Below, one piece after another: positions 26,004-34,896 of a stretch of 64,000 bases of DNA. The notes beneath the pieces are model-generated. The model was not told the origin of the DNA and searched no databases. It saw nothing but the letters and a program-made list of their open reading frames with translations. Source of the stretch: Massilia solisilvae (GTDB taxonomy: Bacteria; Pseudomonadota; Gammaproteobacteria; Burkholderiales; Burkholderiaceae_D); contig NZ_JANUGV010000007.1 of the NCBI RefSeq assembly GCF_024753215.1, positions 186,001-250,000 on the forward strand, given 5' to 3'. Position 1 is the first letter of the stretch. The number at the start of each line of letters is the position of its first letter. The position numbers were made by a program, and so were the translations under genes.

Positions 26004-26198
26004 GTGAACATATCCCGGTTTCTCAAGCGCCTCATCGTGGGGGATAACGCTATCGAGGGCGAGGCGGCGGCATTGCGCAACGTGATCGTGTGGCTGTTCA
26101 TTGCACTGGTCGCGCTGTTCCTGACCAAGCCCGCTGGCGAGCCGCACAGCATATTCGACAAGCCATTGCCCATGCCGCCGGAGTTAGGGCTTGAATAA
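26004..26198 (+). CDS. Small single-pass membrane protein, hypothetical
   Basis: A 64-residue open frame with a GTG start 6-7 bp after CAGGAAG. It has a basic N-terminus (ISRFLKRLIVG), an acidic bend, one clear membrane helix (VIVWLFIALVALFLT, about residues 27-41) and a proline-rich tail. It is not antisense to another gene and is the only candidate in the 610 bp between ftsY and the ThDP enzyme gene. No family recognised. Confidence 0.5.
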   Translation: MNISRFLKRLIVGDNAIEGEAAALRNVIVWLFIALVALFLTKPAGEPHSIFDKPLPMPPELGLE

Positions 26199-26210
26199 TT
26201 CCAAGCTGGT

Positions 26211-26320
26211 GTAGGGTGGGCAGATTCTGCCCACGCGTTCAACCGGAGCATGAATGGCCATCATTCGGCGGCATTTTTCGCGTCGCCTGAACGCGTGGGC
26301 AGAAAATCTGCCCACCCTAC
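26211..26320. repeat. Paired GTGGGCAG-type palindromes (BIME-like)
   Basis: One unit GTAGGGTGGGCAGATT... (26211-26241) and one in opposite orientation (26288-26320, ending CTGCCCACCCTAC) face each other across 46 bp. Each unit is itself a palindrome around GTGGGCAG/CTGCCCAC with an ACGCGTTCA tail. The pair fills most of the gap between the small membrane protein and the ThDP enzyme gene. Confidence 0.85.
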
Positions 26321-26332
26321 GAACAACCCGGT

Positions 26333-28042
26333 TCAGGCCAGGTGTGCCTTCCTGGCCGCTTCCGCGTTCTTGCGGATCGTCTCCAGCGTCGCGTTCGGGG
26401 TGATCAAATTGCCGTCGTAACGCAATTCGATGATGGCCGGCAGGCTGTTCTGGTGGGCGTGCGCGAGCGCGCGCTCCAGCGCCGGCGCAAAGTCGGCGGT
26501 TTTCTCCACCACTTCCCCATGCGCGCCGTAGGCCGCTGCCAGTGCCGCGAAATCGGGGTTGTGCAGCCCCGTGCCGGACACCCGGCCCGGATATTCGCGC
26601 TCCTGGTGCATGCGGATCGTGCCGAACATGCCGTTGTTAAAGACGATGATGACGACACCGGCCCGGTACTGCACCGCGGTGGCCAGTTCCTGCCCGGTCA
26701 TCATGAATTCACCGTCGCCGGCGAAGGTGACCACCGCGCGCTCGGGATGCACGATCTTGGCCGCCACGCCCGAAGGCACGCCATAGCCCATCGCGCCGTT
26801 GGTCGGCGCCAGCTGGGTGCGCATGCCGCCGTAGCGGTAGAAGCGGTGTGCCCACGACGCGTAGTTGCCGGCGCCGTTGGTCAGGATCGCGTCATGCGGC
26901 AGCGCCTTCATCAATTCCTGCACCACCTGCCACAGGTCGAGCGGGGCGTCGCCATCGCGAAACACCGGCGGCTGCGCCTGATAGGCATCCAGCTCGGCCC
27001 TGGCCTCGGCCACGGTGTGCTTCCATGCGCTTGCATCCACCGGCGTCATCGCCGCCAGCATCGCGGCCGCCTGCGGCGCACCGCTGTTGATCATCAGCTC
27101 GGCCTGGAACACGCTGCCCAGTTCCTCCGCGTCGGCGTGAATGTGCACCAGGCGCTGGCGCGGTACCGGCGACGCGAGCAGCGAGTAGCCGCTGGTGGTC
27201 ATCTCGCCCAGGCGCGGGCCGAAGGCGATGATGAGGTCCGCGTCTTTCACGCGTGCCGCCAGCTTCGGGTTGATGCCGATGCCCACGTCACCAATGTAGT
27301 TCGGGTGTGCGTTGTCCAGCAGGTCCTGGAAGCGGAAGGTGCAGCCCACCGGCAGGTGGTTGGTTTCGGCGAAACGGCGCAGGTCGTCGCAGGCCTGCGG
27401 CGTCCAGGTGCCGCCGCCCAGCAGCAGCATGGGCTTTTTCGCGTCGCGCAGCATGCCGCGCAGCGTATCGATCTGGGCTTGCGACGGCGAGGCCTGCACC
27501 GGCTGGTAGCGGCGGGTATCGGCCACCTCGGCTTTCGAGACCAGCATGTCCTCGGGCAGGGCCAGCACCACCGGGCCGGGACGGCCGCTGGTGGCCACCT
27601 GGAAGGCGCGCGCGATGTATTCCGGGATGCGGTCGGCGCGGTCGATCTGGGCCACCCACTTGGCCATCTGGCCGTACATGCGGCGGTAGTCGATCTCCTG
27701 GAACGCCTCGCGGTCCACGAAGTCGTTGCCGACCTGGCCGATGAACAGGATCATCGGCGTCGAATCCTGGTAAGCCGTATGCACGCCGATCGACGCGTTG
27801 GTCGCGCCCGGGCCGCGCGTGACGAAGCAGATGCCCGGCTTGCCGGTGAGCTTGCCGTAGGCCTCGGCCATGAATGCCGCGCCGCCTTCCTGGCGGTTGA
27901 TGACGAAGCGGATGTTCGAGTCGTGCAGCGCGTCGAGCACATCGAGGTAGCTTTCGCCGGGCACGCCGAAGGCAATGTCCACGCCGTGGACGTGCAGCGC
28001 ATCGACCAGGATCTGGCCGCCGGTACGGGATGGGTGCGTCAT
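26333..28042 (-). CDS. Thiamine diphosphate-dependent enzyme (acetolactate synthase-like)
   Basis: A 569-residue ThDP enzyme with the three-domain layout of the acetohydroxyacid synthase/benzoylformate decarboxylase family. The catalytic glutamate is expected at Glu52 in NRQEGGAAFMAEAYG; FVTRGPGATN follows. The C-terminal cofactor motif GDG...NN is present (FAGDGEFMMTGQELATAVQY to VIIVFNNGMFG). No regulatory-subunit gene (ilvH) lies nearby, so it is probably a catabolic or side-pathway enzyme rather than IlvB/IlvI. The ATG at 28042 is preferred (AAGGATGA upstream). The exact substrate is not evident. Confidence 0.88.
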   Translation of the reverse strand: MTHPSRTGGQILVDALHVHGVDIAFGVPGESYLDVLDALHDSNIRFVINRQEGGAAFMAEAYGKLTGKPGICFVTRGPGATNASIGVHTAYQDSTPMILFIGQVGNDFVDREAFQEIDYRRMYGQMAKWVAQIDRADRIPEYIARAFQVATSGRPGPVVLALPEDMLVSKAEVADTRRYQPVQASPSQAQIDTLRGMLRDAKKPMLLLGGGTWTPQACDDLRRFAETNHLPVGCTFRFQDLLDNAHPNYIGDVGIGINPKLAARVKDADLIIAFGPRLGEMTTSGYSLLASPVPRQRLVHIHADAEELGSVFQAELMINSGAPQAAAMLAAMTPVDASAWKHTVAEARAELDAYQAQPPVFRDGDAPLDLWQVVQELMKALPHDAILTNGAGNYASWAHRFYRYGGMRTQLAPTNGAMGYGVPSGVAAKIVHPERAVVTFAGDGEFMMTGQELATAVQYRAGVVIIVFNNGMFGTIRMHQEREYPGRVSGTGLHNPDFAALAAAYGAHGEVVEKTADFAPALERALAHAHQNSLPAIIELRYDGNLITPNATLETIRKNAEAARKAHLA

Positions 28043-28179
28043 GTTCAGGTCATCCTTGTTGGTATGGCATCCCGGGATTCTATGCGAGCCGGTCCGTTGC
28101 GGCTTTTGAAATGGCGACACCAAATTGCAGAAATCGCAGCCCCGGGGCCGGTACGGCGTCGTTACACTCGCCCATCGGT

Positions 28180-28185
28180 TACAAT
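28180..28185 (+). promoter_or_regulatory. -10 element of the RNase P RNA promoter
   Basis: TACAAT, 5 of 6 to consensus, ends 8 nt before the first base of the RNA. The -35 region is poor. Confidence 0.6.
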
Positions 28186-28193
28186 GGCGCCGT

Positions 28194-28527
28194 GAAGCAG
28201 GCCAGACAGCCGCTGGCTGGCGCCGCAAGGTGCCGGCGGGAGGAAGGTCCGGACTCCACAGAGCAGGGTGACGGTTAACGGCCGTCCGCCGAAAGCCGCT
28301 CTCGGGCGGTATAAGGCGAGGAATAGGGCCACAGAGACGAGCGTATTAAGTTACGGTGAAACGCGGTAACCTCCACCTGGAGCAATTCCAAATAGGCACG
28401 CGTTGATGTTGCTCGCGGAGCGTGCGGGTAGGAAGCTTGAGCGCCGGAGTAATTCGGCGCCTAGAGGAATGGCTGTCATAGCGGGCAACCGCCGTAACAG
28501 AATCCGGCCTATCGGCCCGCTTCACAT
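28194..28527 (+). ncRNA. rnpB: RNase P RNA (M1 RNA, class A)
   Basis: The catalytic RNA of RNase P, which trims tRNA 5' leaders. It opens with GAAGCAGGCCAGACAGCCGC and contains the universal core GGAGGAAGGTCCGGACTCCA, AGGGTGACGG and AGAGGAATGGCTGTCA. It ends with ACAGAATCCGGCCTATCGG and CCCGCTTCACAT, pairing with the 5' end. Length about 334 nt. Ends are placed by analogy with the E. coli RNA and may be off by a few bases. Confidence 0.96.
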
Positions 28528-28559
28528 TGAATTCCAAGCAGTGCCCTGGAGAGACCAAG

Positions 28560-30044
<1,485 letters not shown>

Positions 30045-30071
30045 CCGGCGCCGATCGTCGCTTACGCAAAC

Positions 30072-30107
30072 CCGTCGTTCCCGCGCAGGCGGGAACCCAT
30101 GCCGAGC
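30072..30107. repeat. CCGTCGTTCCCGC-type palindrome, single unit (second family)
   Basis: CCGTCGTTCCCGCGCAGGCGGGAACCCATGCCGAG resembles the paired units at 22665-22750 in layout: CCGTCG, a GC hairpin, then CATGC-GAG. It lies between convergent glpK and the DUF2501 gene and may also act in termination. Confidence 0.6.
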
Positions 30108-30135
30108 GCGCCATCACCCTACGGCAAGGCAGCGT

Positions 30136-30555
30136 TCAAAGGAACGACCTCGCCTGCTTCAGCACGGTGTCGCACACCTGCTTCGTCACCTGCTCCTTGA
30201 TCCCGCCGGTGCTGCTCAGGTCCACCTGCTTGCCATTGCTGCCGTGAAGCACCCCTTTCAGCCCGTCCGTAAAACCGGGATCCTGTGATTTGGTCCCGCC
30301 CGGCAGCTTGCCCATCAGCTTGTCCTGCACCGAATTCACATCTCCGCCACCGAGGTAGTTGTTGGTGACGCAGAACTGCAGCAGTCCGGCCACATTGCCC
30401 AGGCTGCCGGAATTCATCGACTGGCCCGGCAATGCCCCCGCCAGGCCCTGCAGGTCCTTGCCGCCTTTGCCCATCAATCCTTCGAGCTGCGCGTGCGCGC
30501 TCGCCAGCGGCAGGGCCAGCAGCAGCGCCGCAATGCGATAGAGCGTCGTCTTCAT
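30136..30555 (-). CDS. DUF2501 (YjjA-like) periplasmic protein
   Basis: A 139-residue exported protein. The ATG at 30555 has GGGAGG upstream and opens a signal peptide (MKTTLYRIAALLLALPLASAHA). The mature part is glycine-rich at first (LEGLMGKGGKDLQGLAGALP) and then has the DUF2501 pattern LLQFCVTNNYLGGGDVNSVQ and VTKQVCDTVLKQARSFL, with two conserved cysteines that could form a disulfide. E. coli YjjA is the known relative; function is unknown. Confidence 0.85.
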   Translation of the reverse strand: MKTTLYRIAALLLALPLASAHAQLEGLMGKGGKDLQGLAGALPGQSMNSGSLGNVAGLLQFCVTNNYLGGGDVNSVQDKLMGKLPGGTKSQDPGFTDGLKGVLHGSNGKQVDLSSTGGIKEQVTKQVCDTVLKQARSFL

Positions 30556-30698
30556 CGTGCCTCCCGCGGTTCGTGCCCCGATCCTCCCCGCCAGTCCATG
30601 GCATTGCAATTGGCCCTTGGTCCAAGGCGCCTAACGTGCGTTCCGGACAGTGCCGATCATGCACAATCGCCGGGAATGGTCTTGCGGCGGGAGGCGCC

Positions 30699-31205
30699 TT
30701 GAAGTTCCTGATTCGTTTTTTCTCGACGGTGCATGCCTTGATCGCCGTGCTGTTCACCGCGATCTCGGTGCTGTTCATCGTCGTGGCCGCGCGCGTGGGC
30801 TGGAATGCGGTGGGCCAGGACGCGCTGGAAAGCGCCAACCAGGCGATCGAGGCGATCGGCCTGCTCGCCATTGCCGTCGTGTCGCTGCAGATCGCGCAGA
30901 CCATCACCGAGGAAGAGGTGATCCGCGACGCCCACATCAGCGCGCCCACCCGCGTGCGGCGCTACCTGTCGCGTTTTCTGGTCGTGGTGGTGGTGGCGCT
31001 GGCGATAGAAGGGTTGGTCGGCACCTTCAAGTCGCTGCACGAAGCGCCCGAGACCTTGCCCAACGCCGCCGCCGTGCTGGTTGCCGCTGCGGTGCTGCTG
31101 GCCGCCTGGGGCGTGTTCATCCGCTTTAATAAGGCGGCCGAGGAACTTGAGCCGGAAGCGATGGCGGAGGCCAAGAAGGAGGACGTGAAGCTGGAGGGCA
31201 GCTAA
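30699..31205 (+). CDS. Small membrane protein of unknown function
   Basis: A 168-residue protein with four hydrophobic segments: FFSTVHALIAVLFTAISVLF, AIGLLAIAVVSLQIAQTI, FLVVVVVALAIEGLVGTF and AAVLVAAAVLLAAWGVFI. It ends with a charged tail (EAMAEAKKEDVKLEG). The frame has no ATG at a sensible place; TTG at 30699 is chosen because GGGAGG lies 4 bp upstream. A GTG or ATG further up would add a hydrophilic leader with no ribosome site. No domain is recognised. It is monocistronic by spacing and divergent from the DUF2501 gene. Confidence 0.65.
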   Translation: MKFLIRFFSTVHALIAVLFTAISVLFIVVAARVGWNAVGQDALESANQAIEAIGLLAIAVVSLQIAQTITEEEVIRDAHISAPTRVRRYLSRFLVVVVVALAIEGLVGTFKSLHEAPETLPNAAAVLVAAAVLLAAWGVFIRFNKAAEELEPEAMAEAKKEDVKLEGS

Positions 31206-31328
31206 ACAATAGACTTTGCAGGGATTGCCGCGTACACTCGCCTTGTCAAATGCCTAACAAAGGCAGCGATGGCATCAAGGTTCCACAGAGAGCTCATTCT
31301 TACCCACAACATGGAGAGAGACTGCGAG

Positions 31329-31670
31329 ATGAACTTCACCCAAGCCGTTCAAACCTGCTTTTCCAAATACGCCGATTTCAACGGGACCGCATCGCGCCCC
31401 GAGTTCTGGTGGTTCTTCTTGTTCTGCTGGGTTGCCTCCATGCTGATTAACTTCTTCGGCGGCAATTTCGCATCGTCCATTTTTTCGCTGGCGACCCTGG
31501 TGCCCAGCCTGGCCGTCGGCGCGCGCCGCCTGCATGACACTGACCGCAGCGGCTGGCTGCAGCTGCTCTGGTTCATCCCCGTGATCGGCTGGATCCTGTT
31601 GATCGTGTGGCTGGCGCAGGAGGGCAAGGCCAACCGCTACGGCGCGGCCACAGAGGCGGTGCCGACCTGA
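31329..31670 (+). CDS. DUF805 membrane protein
   Basis: A 113-residue inner-membrane protein. The DUF805 pattern is clear: CFSKYADFNGTASRPEFWWF at the N-terminus, a helix, LVPSLAVGARRLHDTDRSGW, then the last helix and NRYG near the end. Start at MNFTQAVQTC is usual for the family; an ATG six codons upstream is also in frame. Function of DUF805 proteins is not established. Confidence 0.88.
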   Translation: MNFTQAVQTCFSKYADFNGTASRPEFWWFFLFCWVASMLINFFGGNFASSIFSLATLVPSLAVGARRLHDTDRSGWLQLLWFIPVIGWILLIVWLAQEGKANRYGAATEAVPT

Positions 31671-31682
31671 CAGGCGCTTGTT

Positions 31683-31768
31683 GGACGCGTGGGCGCGAGA
31701 CCTGCCCACGCTACGCAAGAGCGCCGCTGGTCGAGTAGGGTGGGCAGGTTTTCCTGCCCACGCGTTCA
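31683..31768. repeat. Paired GTGGGCAG-type palindromes
   Basis: One unit on the minus orientation (31683-31715, ends CTACG) and one on the plus orientation (31735-31768, starts GTAGGG) lie back to back across 19 bp between the convergent DUF805 and AAA+ genes. This is the opposite arrangement from the pair at 26211-26320. Confidence 0.85.
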
Positions 31769-31791
31769 GCCAGCGGCGAAGCAGCCGCGGC

Positions 31792-32742
31792 CTAGAACCC
31801 GATCCGTGCGCGCCCCGGCGTCCCCTTGATCCGCACATCCTCCAGCGCCACGTGGCTGCGCCCGTCCGCCACCGCGTATCCGAGCGCATCGATCAGCGTC
31901 TTGCGCAGGTCGCGCGGCGACACCGGCGCCAGCTTGTCCAGCACCGCGCCGGCCAGCTGGTCGTCGAAACCCTGCAGATTCAGTTCCCCCAGCAGCGACC
32001 GGTACATGCGCTGCGCGATGGATGCCGCCTGCTCAGGCGTGGGCGGGGGCACTTCGTACACCGCCATCCGGTTCAGCAGCGGCTTCGGGATCCCCTCGGT
32101 GCTGTTGGCCGTCAGCACCCAGAAGATCTGGCTGGCGTCGATGTCCACGTCGATGAACTCGTCGCGAAAAGCCGTTGCCGTCTCCGGTTCCAGTAGCTGG
32201 TAGAGCGCCGCCAGCGGATCGGACTGCGACGAGCCGCTTGCCTTTTCCACCTCGTCCAGCACCACCACCGGGTTGGCGAACTGCCCGCGCACCAGCCGCT
32301 CGGCCACCTTGCCGCACTTGGCGCCGCGCCAGCTGGCTGAGCTGCCGGTGATGACGAAGCCGGCCGACAGCGTGTTCATGCTGATCAGTTCGCAATCGGT
32401 TTGCATCACCCGCGCCAGCCGCTTGGCGAAATGTGTCTTGCCCACGCCCGGTCCGCCCAGCAGCAGGATCGGCATCACGTTAAAGCCCTTGTCGCCGGCG
32501 TGCGCCAGGCACAAGTAGCGCGCCAGGTCGTCCAGCACTTCGTCGAAGTTGGGGCATTCGTCAAACAGGGGATCGAGCGCGTCGCTCGAGGCGGGGATGG
32601 TGACGAAGCGCTCGGCGCCGGTGTCGAGCATGCGCTCGTAGAAGGCTTCGAGCTCGGGCGAGCGGCCGCGGTTGCGGTCGAGCGCGCCCTGGACTTCGTT
32701 CAGGTCGTACACTGCGCGGGTCCGGGCCAGGGTAATGCTCAC
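31792..32742 (-). CDS. Lon-like AAA+ ATPase lacking a protease domain
   Basis: A 316-residue AAA+ protein. Walker A GGPGVGKT (96-103), Walker B VVVLDEVEK (159-167), sensor ILTAN-like WVLTANSTEGIP, an arginine-finger region KPLLNRM and a C-terminal lid are visible and resemble the ATPase core of Lon. There is no N-terminal substrate domain and no Ser-Lys protease domain. GTG at 32742 is taken as start because AAGGAG lies 6 bp upstream. It may be an unfoldase or chaperone-like protein acting with an unlinked partner. It is divergent from the dcw cluster. Confidence 0.78.
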   Translation of the reverse strand: MSITLARTRAVYDLNEVQGALDRNRGRSPELEAFYERMLDTGAERFVTIPASSDALDPLFDECPNFDEVLDDLARYLCLAHAGDKGFNVMPILLLGGPGVGKTHFAKRLARVMQTDCELISMNTLSAGFVITGSSASWRGAKCGKVAERLVRGQFANPVVVLDEVEKASGSSQSDPLAALYQLLEPETATAFRDEFIDVDIDASQIFWVLTANSTEGIPKPLLNRMAVYEVPPPTPEQAASIAQRMYRSLLGELNLQGFDDQLAGAVLDKLAPVSPRDLRKTLIDALGYAVADGRSHVALEDVRIKGTPGRARIGF

Positions 32743-33104
32743 GACAATCTCCTTCACGGCAGCTTGCTCCTGCCGCCAGCGGCTCACTTGCGAACCGGGC
32801 TGCCCGCTACCGCCAGCGAGTCGGGGCGCGGTGGCGGGTCATCGCCTCGGCTTTATCGTAACCCTGAGCGGATCAATCTGCAATTTCCGCCCAACAGTGT
32901 CGCGTTGCGCACACCAGGCCTACTTCCGGTTTTTTTCAGAATGAGAATCATCGTAAAACCCATGTGTAAAGGTGAAGTAGCACTTTCAGTGTGTTTTCTA
33001 TCTCATTGATTTTATTCACGTTTTTTCTGAGAGCTCGGGTCGAGAAAGTGCGCTAAGTCCTTGACTTCATTGAAAAAAATCGTGTTTCGCACGCGTGAAT
33101 TCGC

Positions 33105-33133
33105 TTGACCAGTAGAAACGCTTCCTCTAAAGT
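33105..33133 (+). promoter_or_regulatory. Main promoter of the dcw cluster
   Basis: TTGACC (33105-33110), 17-bp spacer, TAAAGT (33128-33133) give a sigma70-like promoter about 100 bp upstream of mraZ. The wider gap 32743-33104 shows no gene; it holds a Fur-like sequence at 32937-32955 and presumably the promoter of the AAA+ gene. Confidence 0.6.
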
Positions 33134-33167
33134 GGGAAAAGGTGTGAAAAAGTGTAGTTTTGTGGGG
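33133..33167 (+). promoter_or_regulatory. MraZ-binding repeats at the dcw promoter
   Basis: Four boxes lie at exact 10-bp steps: TGGGA (33133), TGTGA (33143), TGTAG (33153) and TGGGG (33163). E. coli MraZ binds TGGGN repeats with 5-bp gaps at the same place, just downstream of the -10. Two boxes match TGGGN and two are degenerate. They start at the -10 element, fitting repression by MraZ. Confidence 0.7.
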
Positions 33168-33230
33168 GAAATCGAAGGCCCCGGCAAACCAAAACAACTA
33201 AACTGACAACTCTCCCAAACCAGGTACAAC

Positions 33231-33659
33231 GTGTTCCAAGGCGCGTCAGCGATCAATCTCGATGCGAAAGGCAGGATGACAATCCCTGCCAAGCATCGTG
33301 ACGCCCTCGTACAACAGTGCGAAGGCAAGCTCACGCTCACCAAACACCCGCACGGCTGCCTGCTGTTCTTCCCCCGTCCCGTCTGGGAAAAACACCGCGA
33401 ACAAATCGCCGCCTGGCCGATGTCCGCCAGGGCGTGGCAGCGCATTTTCCTTGGTAACGCTTGCGATGTCGAGATTGACAGCGCCGGCCGCGTCCTGATT
33501 TCTCCGGAACTGCGCGCCGCCGTCGGACTCGAAAAAGAAGTGATGATGCTCGGCATGGGCACCCACTTCGAAATCTGGGATGCCGCCAAACTGGCCGAGG
33601 ACGAGGCCGCGGCGGTTGCGGGCGGCATGCCCGAGGCACTTTCCAACTTCAGTTTCTAA
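33231..33659 (+). CDS. mraZ: MraZ, transcriptional regulator of the dcw cluster
   Basis: A 142-residue DNA-binding protein of the AbrB/MraZ fold. The two swapped-hairpin motifs are visible: LDAKGRMTIPAKHRD (residues 10-24) and IDSAGRVLISPELRA in the second half. It forms ring-shaped oligomers and represses the dcw promoter, matching the four repeats 64 bp upstream. GTG is the start. First gene of the cluster; rsmH follows after 11 bp. Confidence 0.95.
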   Translation: MFQGASAINLDAKGRMTIPAKHRDALVQQCEGKLTLTKHPHGCLLFFPRPVWEKHREQIAAWPMSARAWQRIFLGNACDVEIDSAGRVLISPELRAAVGLEKEVMMLGMGTHFEIWDAAKLAEDEAAAVAGGMPEALSNFSF

Positions 33660-33670
33660 GGGGCGCCGCG

Positions 33671-34627
33671 ATGATTTCCACGACGGTGCCCGTATTGCAG
33701 CATCGCACGGTGCTGCTGGATGAGGCGGTGGACGCCCTCGCCATCGACGGTGCGCGCGCCAACGGTACTTATATAGATGGCACGTTCGGACGGGGTGGCC
33801 ACAGCCGCCTGATCCTGTCGCGCCTGGGAAGCAGCGGCCGCCTGGTCGCGTTCGACAAGGACCCAGAGGCAATTGCCACGGCTGCGCAGATCGTTGATGC
33901 GCGCTTTGCGATTGTCCATGACAGCTTTGCCACGATGCGCACCGCCCTCGCCGGGCGCGGCATCGGCCAGGTGGACGGCATCTTGCTCGACCTGGGCATC
34001 TCGTCGCCGCAGGTGGATGATGCGGCGCGCGGCTTCAGCTTCCGTCAGGATGGTCCGCTCGACATGCGGATGGATACCACGCGCGGCGTTTCCGCGGCCG
34101 AATGGCTGGCAACCGTGCCCGAACAACAATTGGAAAAGGTGATACGCGATTATGGGGAAGAACGGTTTGCTTTTCAGATTGCAAAGGCGATTGTTGCTCG
34201 CCGGGCAATCGAACCAATTTCAGGCACACGGCAGCTTGCCGGTATCGTGGCAGACGCGGTCAAGACTCGGGAAAAGGGCAAGGATCCGGCCACCCGTACC
34301 TTTCAGGCTATCCGGATTTTCGTCAATCAGGAGCTTGAGGACCTCGAAGCAGGCTTGACGGCGGCGTTCGACATGCTCGCTCCCGGCGCGCGGCTGGCCG
34401 TGATCAGCTTCCACTCGCTGGAAGACCGCATGGTCAAGCAGTTCCTGGCCTCGAAGGCCAAGGTGGAGCAGCCCGACCGCCGCCTGCCGATCAAGGCCGC
34501 CGACCTGCCGCAGCCGCAGATGAAGCTCATCGCCAGGCTCAAGCCGTCCGTCGACGAAGTGGCCGCCAACCCGCGCGCCCGCTCGGCGGTGCTGCGCGTG
34601 GCCGAACGCGTCAAGGAGGCGGCGTGA
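33671..34627 (+). CDS. rsmH: 16S rRNA m4C1402 methyltransferase RsmH
   Basis: A 318-residue SAM-dependent enzyme that N4-methylates C1402 of 16S rRNA. The SAM motif is IDGTFGRGGHSRLILSRL; DGILLDLGISSPQVDDAARG and the C-terminal ISFHSLEDRMVKQF are family hallmarks. Also known as MraW. The stop codon overlaps the GTG start of ftsL by 4 bp. Confidence 0.96.
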   Translation: MISTTVPVLQHRTVLLDEAVDALAIDGARANGTYIDGTFGRGGHSRLILSRLGSSGRLVAFDKDPEAIATAAQIVDARFAIVHDSFATMRTALAGRGIGQVDGILLDLGISSPQVDDAARGFSFRQDGPLDMRMDTTRGVSAAEWLATVPEQQLEKVIRDYGEERFAFQIAKAIVARRAIEPISGTRQLAGIVADAVKTREKGKDPATRTFQAIRIFVNQELEDLEAGLTAAFDMLAPGARLAVISFHSLEDRMVKQFLASKAKVEQPDRRLPIKAADLPQPQMKLIARLKPSVDEVAANPRARSAVLRVAERVKEAA

Positions 34628-34896
34628 ACGGCAAGGTCAACGTCGTGCTCTCGACCCTGGTGGTGGGCTGCGCGCTGTCGGTCGTGAACGCGCGCTATCA
34701 GGCGCGCCACCTGTTCATCGAGCTGGAACGGCTGCAGCAGCAGGCGCGCCAGCTCGACATCGACTGGGCGCAGCTGCAGCTGGACCAGTCGGCGCTGGGC
34801 AAGAACGAGCGCATCGAGCAGATCGCGCGCTCGGAACTGAACATGACCCCGCTGACCCCGGCGCGCACGCAGTACCTGACGGAAGGGGACAAATGA
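34624..34896 (+). CDS. ftsL: Cell division protein FtsL
   Basis: A 90-residue bitopic protein with a short N-terminal helix (VNVVLSTLVVGCALSVVNAR) and a coiled-coil (HLFIELERLQQQARQLDIDW) typical of FtsL, which joins FtsB and FtsQ to activate FtsWI. GTG start coupled to rsmH (4-bp overlap), and its end overlaps ftsI by 4 bp. Confidence 0.93.
   Translation: MNGKVNVVLSTLVVGCALSVVNARYQARHLFIELERLQQQARQLDIDWAQLQLDQSALGKNERIEQIARSELNMTPLTPARTQYLTEGDK

Noticed and set aside
26211..26320. Insertion sequence ends (terminal inverted repeats)
   Set aside because: Only 46 bp separate the arms, there is no transposase, and the same units occur singly and in the reverse layout elsewhere.
26342..28195. 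A 617-residue plus-strand open frame
   Set aside because: Antisense to the ThDP enzyme, which has all family motifs.
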